51,875 nt of DNA from JANXSD01 sp038206385 (GTDB taxonomy: Bacteria; Bacteroidota; Bacteroidia; AKYH767-A; OLB10), in contig JBBRAW010000012.1 of the NCBI GenBank assembly GCA_038206385.1, positions 1 to 51,875 on the forward strand, written 5' to 3'. The number at the start of each line of letters is the position of its first letter. Positions within the stretch are counted from its first letter, which is position 1. A program made the translations under genes and the position numbers. The notes below the pieces were generated by a model. That model searched no databases and was not told where the DNA came from. It saw nothing but the letters and a program-made list of their open reading frames with translations. Below, piece after piece: positions 43,888 to 51,875 of this stretch.

Positions 43888-43909
43888 TAGAATAGTTTCG
43901 AGCATAATT

Positions 43910-46900
43910 ATGACCAAGTTTTCTCACTTACACGTACATACCCAATTCTCACTTCTTGATGGTGCGGCAGATATTTCATCGCTTTATAAAAAGGCAATTA
44001 AAGATAATATGCCAGCACTTGCTATTACCGACCATGGGAATATGTTCGGGGCTTTTAAATTTGTTGCAGAAGCATCTAAACATAACACCAAAGAAAATCC
44101 TAATACTATTAAGCCGATTGTTGGCTGTGAATTTTACCTTGTTGAAAATCGTCATAAACGTCAATTTACTAAGGAGGATAAAGATGTTCGTTATCATCAA
44201 TTGTTGCTTGCAAAAAATGCAGAAGGATACCGCAATCTTATTAAATTATGTTCATTAGGATACATTGACGGGTTGTATGGGAAATATCCTCGAATTGATA
44301 AAGAACTTATTCTTAAATATCATACTGGCTTAATAGCTACTACTTGTTGTTTGGGCGCTTCTGTGCCACGTATTATTCTTAAAAATGGAGAAGCCGCAGG
44401 TGAAGCAGAATTCAAATGGTGGTTAGATATTTTTGGAGAAGATTATTATGTAGAAGTGCAACGTCATGGAATCCCTGAACAGAACACTGTTAATGAAGTG
44501 TTACTAAAATTTGCAATCAAATACGATGTAAAAATTATTGCATCAAATGATTCGCATTATGTTGATCAACAGAATTCCAATGCTCATGATATTTTATTGT
44601 GCATCAATACTGGAGAAAAACAAAATACCCCTTCAAACAAAGAATTTTCTGATGATGATGTATTAATTCGTGGAAAACGTTTTGCTTTTTTTAATGATCA
44701 ATTTTATTTCAAAACTACAGAAGAAATGTCGATTTTGTTTAGCGATATTCCACAAGCTATCGATAATACAAATGAAATTGTAGGTAAGATTGAAATATTA
44801 AAACTTAAGCAAGATATTTTGCTGCCGAATTTTGTGATTCCTACTGAATTTACTTCACAAGATCAGTATCTACATCACCTAACAATGCAGGGAGCTTATA
44901 ATCGATATGGTACACTTACTGCAGAAACAGAGGAACGAATAAATTTTGAACTTTTTACCATTAAAACAATGGGCTTTGCAGGTTACTTTTTAATCGTTGC
45001 TGACTTTATCAAAGCGGGTCGTGATATGGGAGTATTTATAGGTCCTGGTCGAGGTTCAGCCGCAGGATCTGCAGTAGCGTTTTGCATTGGAATTACGAAT
45101 ATTGATCCCTTAAAATACAATTTACTCTTCGAACGATTTTTAAATCCTGATCGTAAGAGCATGCCCGATATTGATACTGATTTTGATGATGTTGGTAGAC
45201 AGAAAGTAATCGATTATGTGGTTGATAAATATGGCCGAAACCAAGTCGCACAAATTGTAACATACGGTACTATGGCTGCGAAAATGAGCATCAAAGATGT
45301 TGCTCGTGTTTTGGATTTACCACTAGCTGATTCTAACGCATTAGCGAAGCTAGTACCTGACCGACCAGGAATTGAATTAAATAGAGTTATAAAAGCACCC
45401 TTAGAAGGAGATAAGAGTTTAAAGGAAAGGGAAAATCTTAATAGTGATGATCTTGAGCTTGTAAAAAAACTTCGAGAGATTGCTGGTAATGATGATCTTA
45501 AAGGTAGAGTGATAAAGGAGGCATTGATTCTGGAAGGTTCTGTAAGAAATACTGGAATTCATGCAGCTGGAATTATCATTGCGCCAATGGATTTAACTGA
45601 TTTAATTCCTGTTTATACTTCTAAAGAATCTGAATTATTAATCACGCAGTTTGATGGTAAAGTGATTGAAGATGCTGGTGTAATAAAGATGGACTTTTTA
45701 GGATTGAAAACTTTAACGATTATTCGCGATGCATTACAATTGATCAAAGAAAATCATGGTGTTGCAATTGATATCGATACGATTCCTTTGGATGATGAAA
45801 AAACTTTGGGAATCTATCAACGTGGTGAAACCAATGGTACTTTTCAATTTGAATCAGTAGGAATGCAGAAGTATTTAAAAGATCTCAAACCTGATAAATT
45901 CGAAGATTTGATTGCAATGAATGCATTATTTCGTCCAGGACCATTAGCATACATTCCGAATTTTATTAATCGTAAAAATGGTCGTGAAGCTGTTAGTTAT
46001 GACCTCGATGCAATGAAAGAATTCCTTGAGGAAACTTATGGAATTACTGTTTATCAAGAGCAAGTAATGTTGCTCTCGCAGAAGCTTGCAAATTTCACAA
46101 AAGGAGAAGCAGATACCTTGCGAAAAGCAATGGGTAAAAAGCAAAAGGAGATCCTTGATAAGATGAAAAGTAAATTCATGGATGGTTGTGCGCTTAACGG
46201 GCATGAACAAAAAATCTGTGAAAAAATTTGGACCGATTGGGAAGCGTTTGCATCGTATGCCTTTAACAAATCACATTCTACATGTTACGCATTTGTTGCA
46301 TTTCAAACAGGTTATTTAAAGGCACATTATCCTGCAGAATATATGGCATCAGTGTTAACACATAACTTAAGTAACATTGAAAAAATTACTTTCTTTATGG
46401 AAGAATGCAGACGAATGGGAATCCCTGTTTTAGGTCCAGAAGTAAATGAATCGTTATATAATTTCTCTGTAAATAAAAAAGGACAAATACGTTTTGGTTT
46501 AGGAGCTGTTAAAGGAGTAGGCGAAGCAGCTGTTGAATCAGTAATTGCAGAGCGAAATATTAATGGATCATTCAATTCAATTTTTGATGTAACGAAACGC
46601 GTTTCTGGAAAAGCAATGAATAAGCGTTGCTTAGAAAGTTTGGCGCAAGCAGGAGCATTTGATGGGTTTCCAAATACACATCGAGCTCAATATTTTGTTG
46701 GTGATGCTCGTGATGCTACATCTGGTGTTGAACGCGCAATACGTTTTGGAAATAACATGGCATCGCAAGCAGGAAATATGCAGGCAAATTTATTTGGCGA
46801 TACTTCTGTTGAAGATGTGATGACACCTATACTTGCTAATTGTGCAGAATGGAGTAAACTAGAAGCATTAAGAAAGGAGAAAGAAGTGGTAGGTTTTTAT

Positions 46901-47500
46901 ATCTCTGGTCATCCACTTGATGATTTCAAATACGAAATCAAACAATTTTGTTCGCATACCATTCAGGATCTTTTACAACCTGAACTACATAAAAACCGTG
47001 ACGTTTCTTTCGCAGGGATTATCACCGAAATAAATCATCGTATTAGTAAAACTGGAAAGCCATTCGGTAGCTTTACAATTGAAGATTTCGCCGGTTCAAT
47101 GCAATTGACATTGTTTGGAGAAGATTATGGAAAAATGAAACAATTTTTAGAGCCCGAAACGTTAATATATGTTAGAGCAAAGATTCAAACACGATTCGGA
47201 CAACCAGACGCATGGGAAGTGCGTCCGTCTGTTGTACAATTTCTTTCTGATGCTTCCGAAAAGTTATCAAAACAATTAAATGTTAAAATGCGATTGTGGG
47301 ATGTTAATCCTTCTTCGATTTCTCAATTAGAAGAACTCTTCTTAAGCCATAAAGGATCAACCCCTGTCAAGTTAAATATCGTGGATGTGGAACGAAATTG
47401 GAGTATTCCATTCATAAGTAAATCACATAAAATAAAAATTAATCGTAATTTAATAGAAGAACTCGAAAATGTTACAAATGGCGAAGTATCAATTAGTTAA
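43910..47500 (+). CDS. dnaE: DNA polymerase III alpha subunit
   Basis: DnaE is the replicative polymerase. The N-terminal PHP domain opens with SHLHVHTQFSLLDG (metal-binding His residues). The palm carries PDIDTDFDD with Asp420 and Asp422 among the catalytic acids, and the GPGRGSAAGS motif precedes it. The C-terminal part includes the OB domain (SFAGIITEINHRISKTGKPFGSFTIEDF read in parts). The length of 1196 is normal for the DnaE1 type. Minus-strand frames over this gene are shadows. Confidence 0.97.
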   Translation: MTKFSHLHVHTQFSLLDGAADISSLYKKAIKDNMPALAITDHGNMFGAFKFVAEASKHNTKENPNTIKPIVGCEFYLVENRHKRQFTKEDKDVRYHQLLLAKNAEGYRNLIKLCSLGYIDGLYGKYPRIDKELILKYHTGLIATTCCLGASVPRIILKNGEAAGEAEFKWWLDIFGEDYYVEVQRHGIPEQNTVNEVLLKFAIKYDVKIIASNDSHYVDQQNSNAHDILLCINTGEKQNTPSNKEFSDDDVLIRGKRFAFFNDQFYFKTTEEMSILFSDIPQAIDNTNEIVGKIEILKLKQDILLPNFVIPTEFTSQDQYLHHLTMQGAYNRYGTLTAETEERINFELFTIKTMGFAGYFLIVADFIKAGRDMGVFIGPGRGSAAGSAVAFCIGITNIDPLKYNLLFERFLNPDRKSMPDIDTDFDDVGRQKVIDYVVDKYGRNQVAQIVTYGTMAAKMSIKDVARVLDLPLADSNALAKLVPDRPGIELNRVIKAPLEGDKSLKERENLNSDDLELVKKLREIAGNDDLKGRVIKEALILEGSVRNTGIHAAGIIIAPMDLTDLIPVYTSKESELLITQFDGKVIEDAGVIKMDFLGLKTLTIIRDALQLIKENHGVAIDIDTIPLDDEKTLGIYQRGETNGTFQFESVGMQKYLKDLKPDKFEDLIAMNALFRPGPLAYIPNFINRKNGREAVSYDLDAMKEFLEETYGITVYQEQVMLLSQKLANFTKGEADTLRKAMGKKQKEILDKMKSKFMDGCALNGHEQKICEKIWTDWEAFASYAFNKSHSTCYAFVAFQTGYLKAHYPAEYMASVLTHNLSNIEKITFFMEECRRMGIPVLGPEVNESLYNFSVNKKGQIRFGLGAVKGVGEAAVESVIAERNINGSFNSIFDVTKRVSGKAMNKRCLESLAQAGAFDGFPNTHRAQYFVGDARDATSGVERAIRFGNNMASQAGNMQANLFGDTSVEDVMTPILANCAEWSKLEALRKEKEVVGFYISGHPLDDFKYEIKQFCSHTIQDLLQPELHKNRDVSFAGIITEINHRISKTGKPFGSFTIEDFAGSMQLTLFGEDYGKMKQFLEPETLIYVRAKIQTRFGQPDAWEVRPSVVQFLSDASEKLSKQLNVKMRLWDVNPSSISQLEELFLSHKGSTPVKLNIVDVERNWSIPFISKSHKIKINRNLIEELENVTNGEVSIS

Positions 47501-47643
47501 TTTTCAAAGAACCTCGAAAATTGAAAAGATTGAAAAGGTAAAATCTTGATATTCAAGGGTAAAATATTTACATTTATTTTTACAAACGGCTTAATAGTTG
47601 TACATACAACAATTCATTTAAAAACTATTTATATCTTTAAACT

Positions 47644-47961
47644 ATGGCACTTGAATTAACAGATCAAAACTTCGATGAACTGGTTTTGAAATCAGATAAA
47701 CCAGTATTAGTAGACTTCTGGGCTGAATGGTGTGGACCATGTAGAATGGTTGGACCTTTCGTAGAAGAATTAGCAAAAGAGTACGATGGCAGAGCTGTTA
47801 TCGGAAAAGTAAACGTTGATACTAATCCAAATATCTCTATGCAGTTTGGTATTCGGAATATTCCTGCTCTATTATTCTTTAAAAATGGACAGGTAGTAGA
47901 CAAGCAAATAGGAGCAGCTCCAAAATCGGAACTTGCTAAAAAGCTTGAAGCACAATTTTAA
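47644..47961 (+). CDS. trxA: Thioredoxin
   Basis: A 105-residue thiol-disulfide reductase with the active site WCGPC (29-33), the cis-Pro loop in NIPALLFFKNGQ, and no signal peptide, so it is the cytoplasmic thioredoxin. It has its own 143-base upstream gap and a hairpin downstream. Confidence 0.96.
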   Translation: MALELTDQNFDELVLKSDKPVLVDFWAEWCGPCRMVGPFVEELAKEYDGRAVIGKVNVDTNPNISMQFGIRNIPALLFFKNGQVVDKQIGAAPKSELAKKLEAQF

Positions 47962-47987
47962 ATTACTAGTAAAGTAATATAATTTTT

Positions 47988-48008
47988 GTTAATGGTTAAT
48001 GGTTAATG
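47988..48008 (+). repeat. Short tandem heptamer repeat
   Basis: Three perfect copies of gttaatg in a row just past trxA, between the stop codon and the terminator-like hairpin. Confidence 0.6.
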
Positions 48009-48012
48009 GGTG

Positions 48013-48076
48013 ATCGTTTGCCGGTTTGTTTTCATCTTCCGATTTAGTTCGAAGAAGAAAATAAACCGGCAACGAT
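48013..48076. terminator. Long hairpin after trxA
   Basis: atcgtttgccggttt (48013-48027) pairs with aaaccggcaacgat (48063-48076), one bulged base, around a 35-base loop, then T5. It is GC-richer than its surroundings and is the likely end of the trxA transcript, though the loop is longer than usual. Confidence 0.6.
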
Positions 48077-48154
48077 TTTTATATACGTTTTGTGTTATTG
48101 ACCATAACGTTTATCTTTTTTTTACGTTAAATAGTATCATAAATTCAAGAATCA

Positions 48155-49084
48155 ATGTCAATAAATCCGCAGGAATTTCAGCAAGTTAGTCATCTTGAAA
48201 TATTAGCAAAACAAGTTGTTGAAGGTTTTATTACAGGACTTCATAAAAGTCCATTTCATGGATTTTCTGTAGAGTTTGCAGAACATCGTATCTACAATAC
48301 TGGTGAGTCAACACGTCATATCGACTGGAAATTATTCGGAAGAACAGATAAGCTTTTCACCAAACGTTACGAGGAAGAAACAAATCTTCGTTGCCAAATC
48401 ATCATTGATAATTCTTCGTCAATGCATTTTCCAGAGAAGGATAAAAAGCATCCAGAATTATTAAATAAAATTACCTTTTCAGCTTATTGCGCAGCAGCGA
48501 TTATGCAGATGTTGAAAATGCAACGTGATGCAGTAGGATTAAGCATTTTCTCTGATAAGGTGGAGATAAGTACACCATCTCGTTCAAGTTCTATCCATCA
48601 TAAATTACTAATACATAAACTTGAAGAAGCAATTAGTTCTGGCGAAATCGTAAAGCAAAAAAATACTGCTGCTGCTGAAGCATTGCATCAAATAGCAGAA
48701 AGTATTCACAAGCGTTCATTAGTGATTATTTTTAGTGATATGTTTGAAAATAAAAAAGATGCGAAAGAATTATTTTCAGCGATGCAACATTTACGATACA
48801 ACAAGCACGAAGTGATTTTATTTCATGTTACGGATAAGCGTTTAGAGTTAGAGTTCGGTTATGAAAATCGTCCATATCAATTTATTGATGTAGAGAGTGG
48901 TCAGGAGATAAAAGTGCACGCTGGTCAGGTAAGAGAATCCTATTTGAATGCAATGGAAGAATTCCGAAAGGAGTTAACACTTAAATGTGCTCAATACAGA
49001 ATTGATTTTATTGAAGCAGATATTCATAAAGGTTATAAACAAGTGCTATTGCCATATCTTTTAAAACGCGAAAAAATGGCTTAA
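48155..49084 (+). CDS. DUF58-domain protein
   Basis: The 309-residue product has the DUF58 core: the motif GESTRHIDWKLFGRTDKLFTKRYEEE (read in parts, about 50-75) and a von Willebrand A-like segment CQIIIDNSSSMHF (a DxSxS metal-site motif). DUF58 proteins are usually encoded beside MoxR ATPases and BatA-type proteins in envelope stress or cofactor insertion systems; none is seen here. The stop overlaps the convergent beta-helix gene stop by four bases (TTAA). Confidence 0.85.
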   Translation: MSINPQEFQQVSHLEILAKQVVEGFITGLHKSPFHGFSVEFAEHRIYNTGESTRHIDWKLFGRTDKLFTKRYEEETNLRCQIIIDNSSSMHFPEKDKKHPELLNKITFSAYCAAAIMQMLKMQRDAVGLSIFSDKVEISTPSRSSSIHHKLLIHKLEEAISSGEIVKQKNTAAAEALHQIAESIHKRSLVIIFSDMFENKKDAKELFSAMQHLRYNKHEVILFHVTDKRLELEFGYENRPYQFIDVESGQEIKVHAGQVRESYLNAMEEFRKELTLKCAQYRIDFIEADIHKGYKQVLLPYLLKREKMA

Positions 49085-50901
49085 TATCCAGCATTTACAA
49101 CAACTAATTTTTTAGTGACACGTTGATCTGCATTTTGAATGCAAACTTGATATTGTCCTGATGAAACATTAATTTTAAAGGAATTAAATTGAATTATTGT
49201 TTCAATATGTACTGATTTTTTAAAAATAAATTTACCATTTATATCTATAAGAGTTATTCGATAATCACCCAATATATTCGTTACCCAATTTATATTTAGC
49301 ATTCCATTTTCAAAAACTAAGGAAGTAATTTTTAGATCATTAGTTGGATTAATTTCATTCAAAACTGTTGCTGTTGAATTCGTATCTAATCCACAAATTG
49401 TGTAAGGTATTCCTTGCAAAAATCGTTTTGCAGCAGGATTTTGATTCGTTGATTGAAGAGTAGGAATACCTATCGAAGGCCAGCTAAGAGGAGGTTTCCA
49501 AAAGCTGGGTTTTGCTATTAAATAGAATGAAGAATCAAGTAATATAGAAGTACCCGATGGAACAACAGCGCCTCTAACGCGATTGGATTGTTGATACTGA
49601 TTTACTCCATAAATTATATAATTTCCAAGAAGAAACCCTGTATTAGGAATATCATTCCCTATCATTATCTGTTGATCACTTTGTATCGTTCCAGAACTCA
49701 TGATAAGACCATATAATTCAATCCTGTTTCTGAAAAACATGTTGTCAGGACCATTCGGTCCGAAAGCTTGATCGATGCTCAAATTCTGGCAAATATTCCC
49801 TTCAAATAAATTTGCAAATGGATAATGACCATGCAAACAAATATCAGCACCTGCGTTTGTTGGAAATTCCGTTCGAGTTGGTGTTGTAGAATAATTATAG
49901 CTAAAAACATTTCCGTTCGCACCTTGTTTCACCATCATCGAATGACGTAATTTTTGAAAAATGTTATTTTCAATTAATGAAGTACAAGTATGAACTGCCA
50001 TAATCACTCCATAACCTCTGGTATTATTTCCATCGAAGGTATAAGCCTCATGGAAATAGCACTGACTAATTTCAAGATGGGCACTAGCTTCAGCCCAACA
50101 ATGTGCACCGATGCTCTTAAAACTTTCAACACCACGAACTCTGCAGTTATATGCGTTGTAAAAATAAATGCCATAATTGATACTCGGAGCCAAACTGTCA
50201 ACACGCGTAAAATGTAAACATTCAATACTACTATTTTCAAGACAAACCAATGAACGCACTTCAGGTTGTAATGCAGGATCAAAATCAATTCGAAGTGATT
50301 CATGTATAAAAATTGTATCAGAATGAATCGAATCAATTGTACTTATGTGACCGATGGAATATACCGCCCAAGAAGCAGGATTAGTATCCCAACTACCATT
50401 TTGTTCACGTATTTCAACCCTACTTCCAACTGCAAAAATCGAGCTTGCTCCAGCAACAACAATACTATTAGAGCCCTTATTTATTCCACTAATAATTGGA
50501 AAAAATGAAGAAGAACCAGTCCCTATAAAGTTAAAGCAATTTGCAACGGAGCCACCCAAATCAAATACAAAATGTGTTGAATCAGCTCCACTGCCTTGTA
50601 AAGTACAATTAGAAGGCAAATTAATTCCCGAGCTAAAGTTATAGTTTCCAGAAGGAAATAAGATCACTAACCCATTTGTTGGAAAGGAACTAAAAATAGC
50701 CTGAAGTGAAGGGTAATCATTTAAACCATCATTTGGTATTGCCCCCACTGTTGTAATATCAATGACTGTTGTGGGAGGGCTATAAGAATTATCTAAACCT
50801 GCTTTTACCCAGTCAGATTTAAGGATGTTAGGAATTTGTGCATTGAGGTTAATACTGTAATTTATTAGTAGAAATAGAAAATAAAATTTAGATCTAATCA
50901 T
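49081..50901 (-). CDS. Secreted right-handed beta-helix protein with probable T9SS sorting domain
   Basis: A signal peptide (MIRSKFYFLFLLINYSINLNAQ) is followed by a pectate-lyase-like beta-helix domain: VIDITTVGAIPNDGLNDYPSLQAIF is the usual start of the Pectate_lyase_3-type fold. The last 80 residues (about 525-606) form an Ig-like C-terminal domain with ITLIDINGKFIF and SGQYQVCIQNADQRVTKKLVV, the pattern of a type IX secretion sorting signal. The TTG at 50907 precedes the ATG at 50901, which is preferred. It may degrade or bind a polysaccharide; no catalytic residues can be assigned with confidence. Confidence 0.82.
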   Translation of the reverse strand: MIRSKFYFLFLLINYSINLNAQIPNILKSDWVKAGLDNSYSPPTTVIDITTVGAIPNDGLNDYPSLQAIFSSFPTNGLVILFPSGNYNFSSGINLPSNCTLQGSGADSTHFVFDLGGSVANCFNFIGTGSSSFFPIISGINKGSNSIVVAGASSIFAVGSRVEIREQNGSWDTNPASWAVYSIGHISTIDSIHSDTIFIHESLRIDFDPALQPEVRSLVCLENSSIECLHFTRVDSLAPSINYGIYFYNAYNCRVRGVESFKSIGAHCWAEASAHLEISQCYFHEAYTFDGNNTRGYGVIMAVHTCTSLIENNIFQKLRHSMMVKQGANGNVFSYNYSTTPTRTEFPTNAGADICLHGHYPFANLFEGNICQNLSIDQAFGPNGPDNMFFRNRIELYGLIMSSGTIQSDQQIMIGNDIPNTGFLLGNYIIYGVNQYQQSNRVRGAVVPSGTSILLDSSFYLIAKPSFWKPPLSWPSIGIPTLQSTNQNPAAKRFLQGIPYTICGLDTNSTATVLNEINPTNDLKITSLVFENGMLNINWVTNILGDYRITLIDINGKFIFKKSVHIETIIQFNSFKINVSSGQYQVCIQNADQRVTKKLVVVNAGY

Positions 50902-50987
50902 TAACAAATGTAATAAAGATCTTATTATCAGCTATTAGAAGATGAATTCTCTATTTTTCAACTTATAATGCATTTTTTATTTTGCTG

Positions 50988-51017
50988 TTTGGAGCGTATA
51001 TTTTTTCATTATATTTG
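50988..51017 (+). promoter_or_regulatory. Promoter for the tRNA-Asp transcript
   Basis: TTTG (50988-50991), an 18-base spacer and TATATTTG (51010-51017) match the Bacteroidota -33/-7 promoter nearly perfectly. The predicted start is near 51021, upstream of both tRNA-Asp copies. Confidence 0.7.
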
Positions 51018-51035
51018 CACCCTCGTAATGGAGAA

Positions 51036-51079
51036 TATACCGTTGTGAAAACGGTTCGGTAGTTCAGCTGGTTAGAATA
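51036..51079 (+). repeat. 44-base direct repeat, first copy
   Basis: The stretch starting tataccgttgtg and ending gttagaata recurs at 51139-51182 with a single difference (gaaaacgg against gataacgg, inside a hairpin loop). It covers a small hairpin (accgtt/aacggt) and the 5' part of tRNA-Asp. Confidence 0.85.
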
Positions 51080-51115
51080 TCCCGTTTACGGGAGTGTCGC
51101 TTGAGGATTGCTAGA
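51053..51115 (+). pseudogene. Decayed tRNA-Asp copy
   Basis: The first 27 bases (ggttcggtagttcagctggttagaata in two parts) are identical to tRNA-Asp downstream. After that tcccg-ttta-cggga replaces the anticodon arm, leaving a four-base loop without a usable anticodon. The next bases (gtgtcgc, ttgag) resemble the variable loop and T arm with a few bases missing. No matching 3' acceptor strand is found. It cannot fold as a normal tRNA. Confidence 0.65.
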
Positions 51116-51138
51116 AAAAAAGACATTACGAGTAAATT

Positions 51139-51182
51139 TATACCGTTGTGATAACGGTTCGGTAGTTCAGCTGGTTAGAATA
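51139..51182 (+). repeat. 44-base direct repeat, second copy
   Basis: Second copy of the repeat at 51036-51079, 103 bases later, running into the intact tRNA-Asp gene. Confidence 0.85.
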
Positions 51183-51229
51183 CATGCCTGTCACGCATGG
51201 GGTCGCGGGTTCGAGTCCCGTCCGGACCG
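51156..51229 (+). tRNA. trnD: tRNA-Asp (GTC)
   Basis: The 74-base gene begins ggttcgg and ends ccggacc plus discriminator G. The anticodon arm catgc-ctGTCac-gcatg gives GTC (Asp), and the T loop is ttcgagt. One G-U pair is in the acceptor stem. CCA is not encoded. A terminator follows after 13 bases. Confidence 0.96.
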
Positions 51230-51242
51230 CAAGGTCAAAGTT

Positions 51243-51272
51243 AAAGTTCATCAGAAATGATGGACTTTTTTT
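51243..51272 (+). terminator. Terminator after tRNA-Asp
   Basis: aaagttcatc pairs with gatggacttt (one G-U pair) around a six-base loop, followed by a T run and ttgttttt. Confidence 0.8.
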
Positions 51273-51617
51273 GTTTTTAATATTTCACATTTATTTCAAG
51301 TTATTTTAGATTGGAATATTTCTTTAAATCAAATTAAATCTTTTTTTTCAATATCAATTTTCATAAATGCCATACGTACTAATACTGATACCAAAATACT
51401 ACTAAAAGGGTATGGCGCTGCTTTGCAAATCGTCGGAACTTTGAAGGAGTGAATTCTAACTTCATTCTTGGTAAAAGAATTTTATTAAATAGATGAAAAT
51501 TATTGTCAAACTTTAAATTGTAATGAATTTCATTTTACAAATGAATTGTTTAAATGAGTTCTCTCGAGTGAATACTTAGTATCCAAATAAATAGTGTAAA
51601 TAATAAAAAACATATAT
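51273..51617. other. Intergenic region before the second beta-helix gene
   Basis: About 345 AT-rich bases hold no frame of note. No TAnnTTTG box with a good spacer is seen close to the next start codon; a ctgctttgc motif near 51416-51424 is not convincing. Nothing else is recognised. Confidence 0.5.
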
Positions 51618-51875
51618 ATGAATCGTTCTCTACAAATTCGCTTATTCGCAATCTGCTTCTTATTAATAGGAAAACTGAATGCAACTGATTTAATTGTTTC
51701 ATCGGGAGGAGCTGGTGGTGCATATCCAACAATTAATGCTGCCGTCTCAGCTGCAAATTCTGGAGATCGAATAATCGTATATCCAATATCAACAGGTGCA
51801 GCATATTCAGAAGGAACAATTACTCTTACAAAAAGTATTCAAATACTTTCTGCTAATGAAGGAGCATATTTTACT
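51618..51875 (+). CDS. Exported beta-helix-type surface protein, cut by the window edge
   Basis: The first 86 codons are present. A signal peptide (MNRSLQIRLFAICFLLIGKLNA) is followed by TDLIVSSGGAGGAYPTINAAV and SGDRIIVYPI, the standard opening of Bacteroidota right-handed beta-helix proteins (a parallel beta-helix repeat or pectate-lyase-like start). It opens 388 bases after tRNA-Asp and diverges from the other beta-helix gene. The rest lies beyond the window. Confidence 0.72.
   Translation, partial: MNRSLQIRLFAICFLLIGKLNATDLIVSSGGAGGAYPTINAAVSAANSGDRIIVYPISTGAAYSEGTITLTKSIQILSANEGAYFT

Larger units (their letters stand above)
43047..43909. other. Gene-poor AT-rich gap between rpsP and dnaE
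   Basis: The stretch is strongly AT-rich and holds no normal gene. It contains a perfect 18-base palindrome (aaaattaaatttaatttt, 43232-43249), a terminator-like hairpin (43629-43654), a possible 38-codon minus-strand frame (43699-43815) and the dnaE -7 box. A 62-codon plus-strand frame at 43542-43730 runs straight across the hairpin and is judged spurious. Confidence 0.6.

Noticed and set aside
51036..51182. Direct repeat as integrase attachment sites
   Set aside because: The repeat covers the 5' part of the tRNA, whereas integrases mostly use the 3' end, and no integrase gene is present.

Overview
The window is a gene-dense, AT-rich stretch of a Bacteroidota chromosome, most like the Chitinophagales/Sphingobacteriales side of the phylum. 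The signs are TAnnTTTG-type -7 promoter elements, a fused alpha/beta E1 subunit of a 2-oxo acid dehydrogenase, an S16 protein with a long C-terminal tail, the Bacteroidota GlmU-like enzyme, an EF-P with the Pedobacter-type tip loop, and an exported beta-helix protein ending in a probable type IX secretion sorting domain. There is no phage, insertion sequence, CRISPR array or rRNA.

Layout. 1-0.7 kb: no recognisable gene. 0.7-4.4 kb (minus): a TMEM175-like channel gene that looks truncated, efp, the rpsF-rpsR-rplI ribosomal operon and a MacB/FtsX-type permease. 4.5-4.75 kb: a small exported Cys/Lys-rich protein. 4.8-12.5 kb (minus): HAD phosphatase, membrane protein, upp, then a tightly overlapping cluster of SDR reductase, FemAB/GNAT-like transferase, two polysaccharide-deacetylase-like proteins and an AAC(3)-like acyltransferase, then radC. 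12.5-14.4 kb (minus): rpsT, tRNA-Glu and a lipoyl E2 acyltransferase. 14.5-16 kb: ECF sigma factor with a small membrane protein, convergent with a Spy-like periplasmic protein. 16-19.2 kb (minus): exported TPR protein, O-methyltransferase and an uncharacterised protein that carries the motif set of a kinase-like fold. 19.4-25.6 kb (plus): GlmU-like enzyme, lon and E1, with an unlisted 45-codon FeoB-associated-type gene on the minus strand between the last two.

25.5-32.1 kb (minus): rsfS-ftsH-LUD-DUF2007-cdsA, an operon with stop/start overlaps at its 3' genes, followed by a membrane-anchored patatin. 32.1-36.9 kb: birA, SRPBCC, pyrE, NUDIX, C40 peptidase and thiolase on alternating strands. 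37-41.8 kb (plus): DEAD-box helicase, guaA and a lipoprotein. 41.8-43 kb (minus): rpsP-rimM. 43-43.9 kb: a long gene-poor AT-rich gap. 43.9-49.1 kb (plus): dnaE, trxA and a DUF58 protein. 49.1-51.9 kb: two secreted beta-helix proteins facing away from each other around a tRNA-Asp gene and a decayed tRNA-Asp copy.

Most of the window is housekeeping (translation, envelope lipid and peptidoglycan metabolism, nucleotide synthesis and salvage, DNA replication). The best candidates for undescribed biology are the TPR/O-methyltransferase/kinase-like operon, the deacetylase/acyltransferase/reductase operon, three promoters whose -7 box abuts the start codon and so predict leaderless mRNAs, the interlocked rsfS/birA promoters, and the decayed tRNA-Asp copy in the tRNA-Asp leader. 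All assignments come from reading the sequence; no database search was run.
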